From the IMG/VR virus record IMGVR_UViG_3300030012_001417, positions 1 through 33,548 of that record: DNA of 33,548 nucleotides; one strand, 5' to 3'. Positions within the stretch are counted from its first letter, which is position 1. Each line of letters begins with the position of its first letter. The translations under genes were made by a program, and so were the position numbers. This DNA is from a virus. The notes below the pieces were generated by a model. It ran no database searches, was not told where the DNA came from, and saw only the letters and a program-made list of their open reading frames with translations. Below, in pieces: positions 21,893 to 31,074 of this stretch.

Positions 21893-24057
21893 ATTCCTGC
21901 TGTGTTATTTATATTTCTATCTAATTCTTGTTGTGATGTAATTTCTTTACCTACTACAAATGCTTTTACTGGTTTAGTAACCTGTCCTGATACACTTTGT
22001 GCTAATTGTGATACTTGAGATGCACCTACCACATTAAAGTCAGGTGCTGTAGCTTTAATTGTTGGCTTTTGTGCTGCACCAGCACTACCACTACCTGATC
22101 CTTTGGGATTAACAGAAGCTATAGCTTTTACATTTGCTAAACCACTAGCTATCGCAGCAGCAGCAGCAATAGCACCTCTTACTGGAGAATCTACTATTGC
22201 CATTGGTTTAAATTGTGATTCAAAAGCTTTTTGTGCAGAAAGATATGTTGATATTAATGTAGCCGATATAGCTAAAGCTTTACCCAATTTTGTATCTTCC
22301 CCAGCTAATTTACTAAAAGCAGTTAAAGCACCACCGACTAGCTTTAAACTTTCTACTTTTGCATCAGCTTCAATATTATACAATTTTGTTCTTAAATCTG
22401 TCTCTTTGCCTACAGCTTTAGTAAGCTCAAGTTCTGTATTTACTAGCTCTAAATTCATATCCATTAAGGTAGCAAAACCAGTAGCCTTTTCAGATTCACT
22501 TAGACCAGAATCAGGGTCATTTAACTTCTCTTCTAGCCTTGCTGTAGCTACTTCTAAATCACTTTTTTTACCTTCTAATCTTCCTACTTCAGATGTTGCA
22601 GCTTTTAACTCTTGGTCAAATATTTCTCTACTCAAATTTAAACCTTCTCTACGACTCGCAGTGAGACCTTTTTGTTTAATACTGAGGGCATCTAAAGTAA
22701 AGCCAAGACCAACTTCTAGAAGTCTGATTTTTGTAAGGGTATCAGCAGCATCCATTATTCTTTCTCTATTAAGCTGCGTTAGTTTAGTGTTTGTAACTGC
22801 TTTTATTTGTACTATAACATCGCTAACAGAATTTTCTGCTTTTGTTATAGAATCATCAAATTTTCTGTTTGCATCATCTATAACTTGTTGTTCTTTTTGT
22901 TTTGATAGTTTTCTTGCTTTTGTTTGTGATATAAAGTCTCTTTTTCTTAATTCTTCTTTTGCTTTAAATGTTTCAAGCTGTATTCTTAATTCAGAAATTC
23001 TAAATTCTTCTTCTTGTTTTATTAATTCTTCTTTCGTCTTTAAATCATTATCTATAGATTCTTGCCTATATTGTTCTTCTAATTTTTTAAGTTGTAATAT
23101 ACCTTCTTTGAATAATCTTACTCTAGCTTTTGTTTCTTTACCTGATTCTCTTGTAAACAGCTTTTCTAATTCTATTAACTCCCTAATTATTTCCTTACGT
23201 TCACCAGTAAGTCGAATATATCTTTTTTGACCATCATCCGTTTGATCTTTTACTGCTTCTTTTAATTTTTCTTCTGTCACAATAAGGTCTTTTTGTCGTT
23301 TAAGTAATCTCATATAAGACTTTATAAGACTATTAACACTAGCATCAACTTTATCTAATCCTTTGTCTTTTAGATTTTGTAAGCCAACTTTGAATTTACG
23401 AAATTCAAATGACAATATTTTTGATATATCTGCTGTAGCGTTACCAGTCTGATTATATCTTAAATATGTACCAGCTAAATTATCTAAAGAATCTATTTGT
23501 TCATCTAAGGTTTTAGTTAAGTCTTTAAGTTTTTCATCAAACTCTTTAGCTGCTTTTTCTGCTTGAAAAAAGAAGTTATAGATATCATCACCAAAAGATA
23601 TTAAAAACTGGATAGCAATTATCACCCCACCTGAACCTAAAAGACTTCTACCTAATGTTTTAAATGATGAAATAACACCACCGTTAGTCCTAGCAAAACT
23701 TTGAAATAAACTTATAAGCTGTGATAAGTTGTTTGCTATCGCTGTAAATCCAAAACTAGCATCTGAAGCAAGTCTACCTGTCTCTAACAATATAGCATTA
23801 CTTAATCCTGATTGCGCTCTATTATTTTTTGATGCTGCAGCAGCATTGATTTCAGCTAAAGCTAATTCTTGAACTTGCTTTTTGGTAATCTGTCTTTGTA
23901 AATTAAGTTTTTGTTCTGCGACTAAAGATCTGAGTTGCCCTTTTGACAAATTATCTATTGATACAGCATAATTATCTGTAGCTTGTTTTATTTCCCTAAT
24001 TTTACTTTTGGCTTCTCCTGACTGGAGATTTATCCTAATTAGAATTTCCTCTGCCAT
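21889..24057 (-). CDS. Tape measure protein
   Basis: The 722-residue, mostly helical protein sets tail length. At about 1.5 angstrom per residue the tail would be near 108 nm. It has long Lys/Glu/Leu-rich coiled coils (about 200-480), one hydrophobic segment (GGVIIAIQFLISF near 142-154) that could insert in the host membrane, and an Ala/Gly-rich C-terminal part (about 580-665). The opposite strand carries a long open frame that is only a shadow of its biased codons. The start lies inside the preceding 52-codon gene and the stop overlaps the protease ATG. Confidence 0.9.
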   Translation of the reverse strand: MAEEILIRINLQSGEAKSKIREIKQATDNYAVSIDNLSKGQLRSLVAEQKLNLQRQITKKQVQELALAEINAAAASKNNRAQSGLSNAILLETGRLASDASFGFTAIANNLSQLISLFQSFARTNGGVISSFKTLGRSLLGSGGVIIAIQFLISFGDDIYNFFFQAEKAAKEFDEKLKDLTKTLDEQIDSLDNLAGTYLRYNQTGNATADISKILSFEFRKFKVGLQNLKDKGLDKVDASVNSLIKSYMRLLKRQKDLIVTEEKLKEAVKDQTDDGQKRYIRLTGERKEIIRELIELEKLFTRESGKETKARVRLFKEGILQLKKLEEQYRQESIDNDLKTKEELIKQEEEFRISELRIQLETFKAKEELRKRDFISQTKARKLSKQKEQQVIDDANRKFDDSITKAENSVSDVIVQIKAVTNTKLTQLNRERIMDAADTLTKIRLLEVGLGFTLDALSIKQKGLTASRREGLNLSREIFDQELKAATSEVGRLEGKKSDLEVATARLEEKLNDPDSGLSESEKATGFATLMDMNLELVNTELELTKAVGKETDLRTKLYNIEADAKVESLKLVGGALTAFSKLAGEDTKLGKALAISATLISTYLSAQKAFESQFKPMAIVDSPVRGAIAAAAAIASGLANVKAIASVNPKGSGSGSAGAAQKPTIKATAPDFNVVGASQVSQLAQSVSGQVTKPVKAFVVGKEITSQQELDRNINNTAGI

Positions 24058-24193
24058 ATCTTATTCTTTTAAGTGTTTGCTTTAGTTCTTTGATATCACT
24101 AACAGCTTTATATTTACCTTTAGCAATATCAACATTTTCTGATACTCCGTACCAGTTATCAGCATTTAGTAATTCTAATATCTCTTTTATCAT
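24035..24193 (-). CDS. Small protein ahead of the tape measure gene
   Basis: A 52-residue ORF whose ATG overlaps the upstream tail gene stop (ATGA) and whose end overlaps the tape measure start by 23 bases. It has a helical N-terminus (IKEILELLNADNWYGVSEN) and a Lys/Arg-rich C-terminus. Such small genes before the tape measure often encode chaperones or tail components, but there is no direct evidence here. Confidence 0.65.
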   Translation of the reverse strand: MIKEILELLNADNWYGVSENVDIAKGKYKAVSDIKELKQTLKRIRYGRGNSN

Positions 24194-26676
24194 AACTGTT
24201 CGTCAGATGTTAAATTAAGTAATTCAAGAGAAGCTTCTCCTGTAGTTAAGTTTGTGTTTATAGAATTAATCCGATACACCTTATCTTGTATCTTAAGTTG
24301 ATCGTTTAATTTAAATTGTATCATAAAACTTGCAGGTAAATAAGCATTGTATTTATATATTCTTTTTGCTTTGTTAAATACAGATTCTACATATGTTTTA
24401 TAAAACTTCTTATACAAAGAATTAGTTGTGCCATTGTAATCTATAAGTTGATATTCGTCAACTTCATTGTCAAAGTTTATTGTATGAGCTGGTGGTCTAA
24501 ATATTTTATATCCTTCACCTGTAGTAAATATATTACTCTGTAAAGATAGCTGTGTATCACTATCAACAGTTTTGACTAGGGTAGTAGTATTATCTGATGT
24601 ATTTTTTACCACATCACCTACAGCTAAAGTAGATGTAAAGTTTTGTCCTGAATCAACTAATTTATTTTCTACTGTAGATGTAGTAGTTCCTGTTTCTAAT
24701 GGTGATGCTTCGTTAGACCCTTCTTCGTTTGTATTCGATGGTCTAAAGTATTTAGTCAGACCTGAATTACTGCTACCATCATTATAATTTATTTTTGTGG
24801 TAATACCTGTTTTATTTATGCCATAAAATAACAGGGGTTTTGTAAGTATAGGTTCATAGTTACCTTTAGATGGTTTATCACCAGCATCAGATAAATCGCC
24901 ATCGTTATCGTCATCAATACCTTCCTCAAAACTAAAATCACCTTTAGCAGAATATCCTACTTGGATTTCTGTAGCTGCTAAATTAGCATCTCCTAAATCT
25001 AGCAGTCTTTCAAACTTCATATGTTCAAAGGGTAATTTTATTTCATATTTAGTACCTCTGTCTATTTCATCAGGAAAGACTTCTTCCAATTTAAACTCGG
25101 CATCACCAAATATTTTATTAAACCTTTCACTATGTTCTTCTGCTAGTAACGTTTTAGGCTCTTGATACTTTAAATCTATTTCATTAAATGGCAAAGATAC
25201 ATTTACCCTATGTTGTCTTATATCTATAAAATCAGTTATATCTATTGTGCCACCTGAAGGGTTGCTGGTTGCTGATGTATAAAATGTATCTAATGTTTGT
25301 ACTTTGATTTTATCAAAATCCACGTGAGATCTATCATCTATAAAAAATGCAGTTAGATTAAACATCTTAAATAAACCACCTAAAAAATCTATAACTTTCA
25401 TTTTAGGTATGTGATCTAGAATATTAATATTTGTAATTAATGATAAAGTGGTATCTGTTTTATCATATGTTTCAGTTACATCTACAGCATCATCATCAGT
25501 ACCAGTGTTAAACAGAAATGTTACTTTGGGTTGAATATTCAAAGCTATATTTGAAGATACAGATACTTTTAAATTTACTGTTCCTGTAGTATTATTATTA
25601 ATAAAAAAACCTACAGACCCATTGTTGCCTTGAGTCCTATTAGATGCCACAATAGCACCTGTATCTACATTAATTATTTTTATTGTATAGTCTTTACTTG
25701 TATTACTAACAGTTTTTATAATTACTGTCATAACATAATTTTGTGTACTCGTGCCATCTGTAGTAATACTAAAAACCTCATTAGTGTAACTAACATTATC
25801 TATATTTAAAGAATTTGAATTAAATTCACTAGATTTTAATGTTCTAACAAAAGACTCTTCTGTATTACCTGAAGAATATTCATTTATATTATCTTTGTTT
25901 CTACTTAGCCACATATATAAATTAGAAAAAGCAGTAGAGCTAAAAAAGTTATTTGTACTTCCAGTTACATCTCTAGTAAAACTTATAGAATATTTAGTTT
26001 CTATAGCTTCTATAATATGTAATAATCTTAAAGCTGGTTTTAAATCAGTGTATTCTAAACCTCTATAAATATTTTGTGCATTTGGATTTGATGGGTTATG
26101 ATATATATTGCCATCAAAATTATCTTGAAATGCAAGGCTTCCTGATGAATTATAAAACAATCTTTTTTTACTTGTTATAAGTGGATATATAATTGAATCT
26201 GTTTGTGAATTTAAATCTAACCCATCTTGTAAACCGTTTGATACATTAGTGTTGCTATATTCGTGATCGTAATTACTTAGATAAGATAAAGATTCTAATT
26301 CATCATCACCGATCAGATCCTTTAGTTTTATTAGATTGCTATAAAAAACTATTTCATATGAACTAGGTTTTTTCATCTTCATATTTACACCATTTAAAAA
26401 CACTTTACCTCTTTTAAATGATGAGTGATTTATAAATATTTCAGCATCTACTTTTTTTCTAGCATCAAAGAAACCGCCTGTAATATTTGTTTTATAAAAG
26501 TGTTTAAATACTTTATTGTTTGTGTCGGAAGCAGGAACAGTAAATGTTTGTGTAAAGTCAGAAAATACCATTTTGATGTCTCTGACATCTTGAATCTTTG
26601 ATGTGTAATCTATGTTCTCGTCATCAAATAAATCTAGTCTAGTATCGTTTACAAATATTTGTACTACTCTTTTCAT
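24190..26676 (-). CDS. Large minor tail protein (hub/distal tail type)
   Basis: The 828-residue protein starts with KRVVQIFVNDTRLDLFDDE and TFTVPASDTNNKVFKHFY, a pattern I associate with tail proteins conserved in Bacteroidota phages. The C-terminal end (YRINSINTNLTTGEASLELL) resembles the closing strands of tail hub proteins. Residues about 655-720 hold a Thr/Ser/Asp-rich module (LVDSGQNFTSTLAVGDVVKN, DSDTQLSL) that recurs in many marine phage virion proteins and looks inserted. It overlaps the 370-codon gene by 1 base. A baseplate-hub role is inferred. Confidence 0.7.
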   Translation of the reverse strand: MKRVVQIFVNDTRLDLFDDENIDYTSKIQDVRDIKMVFSDFTQTFTVPASDTNNKVFKHFYKTNITGGFFDARKKVDAEIFINHSSFKRGKVFLNGVNMKMKKPSSYEIVFYSNLIKLKDLIGDDELESLSYLSNYDHEYSNTNVSNGLQDGLDLNSQTDSIIYPLITSKKRLFYNSSGSLAFQDNFDGNIYHNPSNPNAQNIYRGLEYTDLKPALRLLHIIEAIETKYSISFTRDVTGSTNNFFSSTAFSNLYMWLSRNKDNINEYSSGNTEESFVRTLKSSEFNSNSLNIDNVSYTNEVFSITTDGTSTQNYVMTVIIKTVSNTSKDYTIKIINVDTGAIVASNRTQGNNGSVGFFINNNTTGTVNLKVSVSSNIALNIQPKVTFLFNTGTDDDAVDVTETYDKTDTTLSLITNINILDHIPKMKVIDFLGGLFKMFNLTAFFIDDRSHVDFDKIKVQTLDTFYTSATSNPSGGTIDITDFIDIRQHRVNVSLPFNEIDLKYQEPKTLLAEEHSERFNKIFGDAEFKLEEVFPDEIDRGTKYEIKLPFEHMKFERLLDLGDANLAATEIQVGYSAKGDFSFEEGIDDDNDGDLSDAGDKPSKGNYEPILTKPLLFYGINKTGITTKINYNDGSSNSGLTKYFRPSNTNEEGSNEASPLETGTTTSTVENKLVDSGQNFTSTLAVGDVVKNTSDNTTTLVKTVDSDTQLSLQSNIFTTGEGYKIFRPPAHTINFDNEVDEYQLIDYNGTTNSLYKKFYKTYVESVFNKAKRIYKYNAYLPASFMIQFKLNDQLKIQDKVYRINSINTNLTTGEASLELLNLTSDEQL

Positions 26677-27788
26677 TATCTTATGCTTTGTACAAAATCA
26701 GAATCTGCTTCAAAATCTATAGCATAATTAATTAGTTTATCTTCTTTTCTTCTAAGTAGACTGACTGAACCTGTAACCACTGTTACAGGCACTGCTAGTG
26801 AAAAAGCTGAGTTACTAGGGCTTGACCTAAATCTATCGTGTATGTATACAAATTCAGAAACCAATAATTCTTTTAATACCTGGTTGTATGGTTCTCTTAT
26901 AAATCCAGTATTCATAGTAAATTTCTCTCTACCTTGATTATCTAAATATCTTGTCTGATGATTGGATTCTAAATACTTTGCTTCACCTGTAATGTCAAGA
27001 GTAGAAGCTTTGTATTCATTTCTTTCTGCGTTCATAGAATCTCTTCTAAGTGCAAAAAACCACATATCCTGTATTACACCATTCTTATTTGTAAAGCTTA
27101 CTTTATGTGGTATATTTTTACATTCATCTATACATTCAATCAAGACTGTTCTATCTCTACCATCACTTGTTTGATATGTAAATTTTGTAGCATTATTAGG
27201 TATTTTACCAGTTGATATTACTTTATTTGAATTACCAACCATTGTACCAGTTTTATCTATGGTGGGTGGTGAAGGTGGATTTAGTCTTATAACTTGAGCA
27301 ATAGTATAAGGGGTAAATGTACCTTGAGATTGTGTAATAATAGAGGTAGTGTCTTTAAAATATTCCACTTTAGTAACACCTTGAGTGGGAGATACAAAGA
27401 ATGGTATGGTAAGGGTATCGCCACATTTATTATGTATGATGCTATTTGATATCATCAAGTCTTTTGATAATTCTGGGTTTATGCCATCAGATAATTCACC
27501 ATAACCTCTAAATGCCATATGTAGTTCTGATGTTTCATCTGTAGTAGAAGCATCATCGTATGTTCTTTTTATATCCCATTGTACCCAAGCTGATTGTTCA
27601 ATATCTTCATAATTGCCATCAAATTTTACTTTGACATAATCTTTTATAAGTTCTGCTACTTCAAAAACTATACTTGTAGAATTTACAGGTCTAACTTTAT
27701 TTAAGGTATATCTAGGTGTGGCTGGTTTTTGTGTTGAGTCTCCAGTCCATACATATAATTTTAATTCTGCTGATGATATCTGTGCCAT
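26676..27788 (-). CDS. Minor tail structural protein
   Basis: A 370-residue beta-rich protein. The N-terminus (SSAELKLYVWTGDSTQKP) and SIVFEVAELIKDYVKVKFDG, with two Cys near 223-227 (IECIDECKNIPHK), resemble a conserved minor tail protein family that lies next to the hub gene in phages of Bacteroidota. The end (KLINYAIDFEADSDFVQSIR) is a typical strand-rich closure. It sits between the larger tail genes with 1-base spacing; the exact role is unknown. Confidence 0.65.
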   Translation of the reverse strand: MAQISSAELKLYVWTGDSTQKPATPRYTLNKVRPVNSTSIVFEVAELIKDYVKVKFDGNYEDIEQSAWVQWDIKRTYDDASTTDETSELHMAFRGYGELSDGINPELSKDLMISNSIIHNKCGDTLTIPFFVSPTQGVTKVEYFKDTTSIITQSQGTFTPYTIAQVIRLNPPSPPTIDKTGTMVGNSNKVISTGKIPNNATKFTYQTSDGRDRTVLIECIDECKNIPHKVSFTNKNGVIQDMWFFALRRDSMNAERNEYKASTLDITGEAKYLESNHQTRYLDNQGREKFTMNTGFIREPYNQVLKELLVSEFVYIHDRFRSSPSNSAFSLAVPVTVVTGSVSLLRRKEDKLINYAIDFEADSDFVQSIR

Positions 27789-27789
27789 A

Positions 27790-29319
27790 TTATAAAGGTA
27801 TAGTTATATTTGGTGAATTAGCTAAGTTTACACTTACTGTTACTGGATTCGTGTCTTGTATCTGTTCAAAAGGAGTAAGGTATTGTGGTATATTATGAAA
27901 TTGTAGCAAATCTTCTACTTCAGGATTTTCTATTTGAAATCTATGCTTAAAGTCTTTTTTATCAAAATTCAAAGGTGTGTTGTTGTTACCCTCAAAGTCT
28001 AGTGTTAACTTAGAACTGTGACCATACATAATACCTCTAAAAACCATAGCTTCTGCTGGACCACCACTTAAACCAGGATTAGCAGATAATGGCACTGTTA
28101 GGTAAGCACCTGCTGGAGAAGCATTAGAAAAGCTTTTTATTGTATGTTTAGATATTGATATCTGAAATACTAAGTGTTCTAAGTTTGTGGGGTCTACAGG
28201 GTCACTATCTAAATTTGTGGGTAGTAATACCTCTATTGTATTTGTGCCATCAGGTATAAAATTAACACCGCTATAAGTTACTAAAGTATTTCTAGATCCA
28301 GCACTAAAGGTTCTTACGGAAAAATCAGCAACATTACCATTTGGTATCCTACCCATAAATTCTTTGTTTGTATATGAAGGTGGTCCATTGTTAATTAGCA
28401 AAGGTGGTAGAGTTGTAAGACCAGTTCCTGCTGCACCTGAATTGGTTGCTGCTTGTATAAATCTTCTTGTGCTAATAAATTGTTCTGAAGCTCGACTTCT
28501 ACCTACACCCATAATTGTTCCTTGTGCAGCTTGAAATACAAGTTCGTCAGCTATTACATTTTGTTTTACAAAGACAGCTTCTCCATCACCTAATTCTTGA
28601 CCATTGAGTTTTACAGATGGTCTAAAAGAAGTGTTATTAGATCTATTTTGAACGTGATTTAAAGAGCTAAAACTTATAATCGTTACTTCACCTATAGTTA
28701 CAGGGTCTGTGGTGACTGTAGCTTTTGCAGGACAAGTAACCGATATACCCATACTTGCATTTGTTACAACTGGTACGTGAAGCTGAAATCTTAAATTACC
28801 TGTATGTGATGATGAATTATAGGCAAATGTTTTTGTTATATCCAAATTACCATCGGCATCTGCTGTACCTGAAAGACCACTTGTTGTATAACCTGCTTGA
28901 GTAAATGTATCACTGTATGCTGTCAAACCTACATTTTCAAATGCTGTACCTGTAGTCAAGTCTGTTTTAGGTACGTTGGCTAAAACATCCATTCTAATTC
29001 TTACAGGAACTTGTAAGTCATTTAAACTTACAGTATAGTCTCCATTTACCCTTCCTGATGTATCTATTTCAAAATTATAAACTTGCGCACCAACAATACC
29101 TATAGATTGTGCGTTAGAACCACAAATTAAATTTCTATCTTGAAATACTTCATCAACAGGTTGTGGTGGGCATTGTGGTAAGTTGGGGTTTGCTATACAA
29201 GGGTCTACTGACAAACAATTACCACTAGGGTCAGTAATACAAGGGTCTGTTGGGTCTATCTTAGCAATTTCTTTTTGTACAGTAATATAAAATGGTGATC
29301 TGACGTTAATTTTTTTCAT
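27790..29319 (-). CDS. Virion structural protein with a Cys/Pro-rich N-terminal segment
   Basis: A 509-residue, beta-rich, Thr/Ser/Asn-rich protein, probably part of the tail or tail tip. Residues about 22-55 are Pro/Cys-rich with a repeated DPCI motif (DPCITDPSGNC, then DPCIANPNLPQC), giving four cysteines that could form disulphides. The centre (80-230) looks like immunoglobulin or jelly-roll strands (GDYTVSLNDLQVPVRIRMDV) and the end (FHNIPQYLTPFEQIQD) is distinctive. No catalytic domain is seen. Confidence 0.65.
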   Translation of the reverse strand: MKKINVRSPFYITVQKEIAKIDPTDPCITDPSGNCLSVDPCIANPNLPQCPPQPVDEVFQDRNLICGSNAQSIGIVGAQVYNFEIDTSGRVNGDYTVSLNDLQVPVRIRMDVLANVPKTDLTTGTAFENVGLTAYSDTFTQAGYTTSGLSGTADADGNLDITKTFAYNSSSHTGNLRFQLHVPVVTNASMGISVTCPAKATVTTDPVTIGEVTIISFSSLNHVQNRSNNTSFRPSVKLNGQELGDGEAVFVKQNVIADELVFQAAQGTIMGVGRSRASEQFISTRRFIQAATNSGAAGTGLTTLPPLLINNGPPSYTNKEFMGRIPNGNVADFSVRTFSAGSRNTLVTYSGVNFIPDGTNTIEVLLPTNLDSDPVDPTNLEHLVFQISISKHTIKSFSNASPAGAYLTVPLSANPGLSGGPAEAMVFRGIMYGHSSKLTLDFEGNNNTPLNFDKKDFKHRFQIENPEVEDLLQFHNIPQYLTPFEQIQDTNPVTVSVNLANSPNITIPL

Positions 29320-29817
29320 CTATGCAAATTTTATGTTTTTATCCCCAATATCAAATCCTTGCTGTCTTAGTATATCTTTTATAGAAACTTCTAAATCTTC
29401 TACAAACGGTGCAATAAGTTTTAAATTACCACGTTCTCTATCTACAAGTGGTTTTATAAATACATTTTTATTTATACCTACTCTACGTATTTTAAGTGTT
29501 ACTCTACTAGCTATTTTTCTTAAACTAAGTGTACCATATAAGACAACAGGTTTTTGTATTAACCAATCAGCTATATCTGATACTTGTGGTAATTTAGTTG
29601 GTTTACCACCTTTTTCTATAGTTTTAAGATAATCGTTACCTACAATCTCAATTCCAAAAGCATCTAAAGAATCTTCTACAATATTTTGTCTAAGTGAATC
29701 TTTAGCAGCACCAGTATATGTAATTTTCTTGTTATCTAAGCTTTGCTTGAGTAATCTAATAAGTCTTTCAGAATAAGACTTCAAATATGCTTTTGTATTA
29801 TCTAATTTTATTGACAT
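29320..29817 (-). CDS. Head-tail joining protein, HK97 gp10-like (probable)
   Basis: A 165-residue basic protein: helical N-terminus (NTKAYLKSYSERLIRLLKQS), ARKR-type strand region (LKIRRVGINKNVFIKPLVDR) and an alternating C-terminus. Size and layout match HK97 gp10/virion morphogenesis-type proteins, which sit next to the tail completion gene. It overlaps the upstream tail completion gene by 10 bases. Family membership is inferred. Confidence 0.6.
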   Translation of the reverse strand: MSIKLDNTKAYLKSYSERLIRLLKQSLDNKKITYTGAAKDSLRQNIVEDSLDAFGIEIVGNDYLKTIEKGGKPTKLPQVSDIADWLIQKPVVLYGTLSLRKIASRVTLKIRRVGINKNVFIKPLVDRERGNLKLIAPFVEDLEVSIKDILRQQGFDIGDKNIKFA

Positions 29818-30299
29818 TCTGTTCCGTCTCTATTTATTAGTGCCATATCATTATTAGGTGTTCTAATCGATAAATCCATTGACCAACCTGTAACTTTATT
29901 TTCAAACTTATCTTCAAATAACTGAGCTGTAGGATCTGTGTTTAGATGAAATAAATCATCATATAGCTCACCTCTTCTAATTGCAGACTGTATACCATTG
30001 ACAACTGTAAGAAGTGTATTTTGTATATCGTGCTTATTATCTAAACCTAAATGTGGTTTTGCTTTATCTTGCTTATCATCTTTATCCTCATCTACCAAAT
30101 CCATCACAACAACATTTATGTTAATATTCATAATGTGTTCTGCAAAAGCTACGTTTTGAATATTTATATGTGCCAGTGGAAAAATAGTTTGTTTTGATAA
30201 ATCAACTTCTAATAAATCACCAAAGGTTACGGTATTTATAGAAGTGTTACCATTTAGGTAAGTGTGTAATTTATCAATAATATTATAATAGCTTCTCAT
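29808..30299 (-). CDS. Tail completion / tail terminator-like protein
   Basis: A 163-residue protein with MRSYYNIIDKLHTYL, then TVTFGDLLEVDLSKQT and IFPLAHINI. This pattern is widespread in phages of Bacteroidota, usually annotated as tail terminator or neck protein. The acidic DLVDEDKDDKQDKAK stretch (about 67-81) is an insertion-type loop. The ATG overlaps the stop of the frameshift frame upstream as TAATG, which supports that frame as the genuine end of the chaperone. Confidence 0.68.
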   Translation of the reverse strand: MRSYYNIIDKLHTYLNGNTSINTVTFGDLLEVDLSKQTIFPLAHINIQNVAFAEHIMNININVVVMDLVDEDKDDKQDKAKPHLGLDNKHDIQNTLLTVVNGIQSAIRRGELYDDLFHLNTDPTAQLFEDKFENKVTGWSMDLSIRTPNNDMALINRDGTECQ

Positions 30300-31062
30300 T
30301 AAAACTTCTTTTTTATCATTTGTCTTTCAAGATCGTTCTTTTGCTTTTCAAACGAGAGGAAGGTGAGACATTGGTGTATCGGAAGTTTTGTAACTTCGTC
30401 AAATTTTCTAACATCTCCTCTAGCGAGTGCATAAATTGATTGATACCAACCCCATTTTTTTCCAAAGCTTCCTTCAAGTCCGATGTTGTATCCTTCTTCA
30501 CTGTCTTGCGAATATAAGTCAGGGTAGCTTGTGATAATTCGATCCCTAAACGATAAAAAAAAACCGTACAACCCATTACTACGTTAAGTGGCATTTCTTT
30601 CATCAAATGACTTATTTCATCAGATGGTGAATAATCTGCAATCGTATATCTTTGTTTCTTCTTGAAGTTAACTGGTCTGTAAAGTACAGCCATAGCTTTG
30701 TGCATATTTTGCCAATCTCCAAGAAAGTTTTCTGTGTCTACATATTCACCTAAACTCATATCATCTAATTTTGGTATGAATCCCATTTGCACATCTAGTA
30801 ATTTAAATAATTGCACCAGTTCATAATCTTTATCAAAAGCACCTGAAATAACATTCACTACTTTTATTACATCTTTGTAAGCAACTTTGTCAACCAGGTC
30901 TTCTTCTATGGCACAGAAATGTTGAATTAGCTTTTTGTTGATTGTTTTGGCATCTTTCTCAGGATCTAACTTGTCTATGTCTTTTAGATAGTTTTGATAT
31001 TGACCTAGTGTTACCTCAGCTAGTGAGTTTGGTACAATAATCTTTACTTTTTCTTTTATCAT
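30299..31062 (-). CDS. Tail assembly chaperone-like gene with a -1 frameshift
   Basis: The zero frame starts at 31062 and can run to a stop at 30316 (248 residues). At codons 167-169 it crosses T9 (30563-30555), giving the slippery T TTT TTT. A -1 slip gives a 254-residue product ending at 30299-30301. The -1 frame continues with FLSFRDRIITSYPDLYSQD and KKWGWYQSIYALARG (DVRKFDEVTKLP), which resembles the conserved C-terminus of this phage family. Its wobble codons are AT-rich like the rest of the genome, and its stop overlaps the next ATG (TAATG). The zero-frame tail is GC-richer at third positions. Siphophage chaperone genes often use such shifts to make short and long products. A truly split gene or an assembly error at A9 remains possible. 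Confidence 0.75.
30555..30563 (-). other. T9 slippery run, candidate -1 frameshift site
   Basis: Nine consecutive A on the plus strand read as T9 in the mRNA strand. The zero-frame codons are GTT TTT TTT TAT. A -1 slip in the P and A sites re-pairs perfectly and continues with TTA TCG. I did not see a convincing pseudoknot downstream by eye. Confidence 0.72.
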
Positions 31063-31074
31063 ATTATAATAACT

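Noticed and set aside
22103-23230. A 375-codon open frame on the plus strand opposite the tape measure gene
   Set aside because: It is a by-product of the biased Lys/Glu/Leu codons of the tape measure gene. Its protein is low-complexity Ser/Phe/Leu and there is no promoter or plus-strand neighbour.
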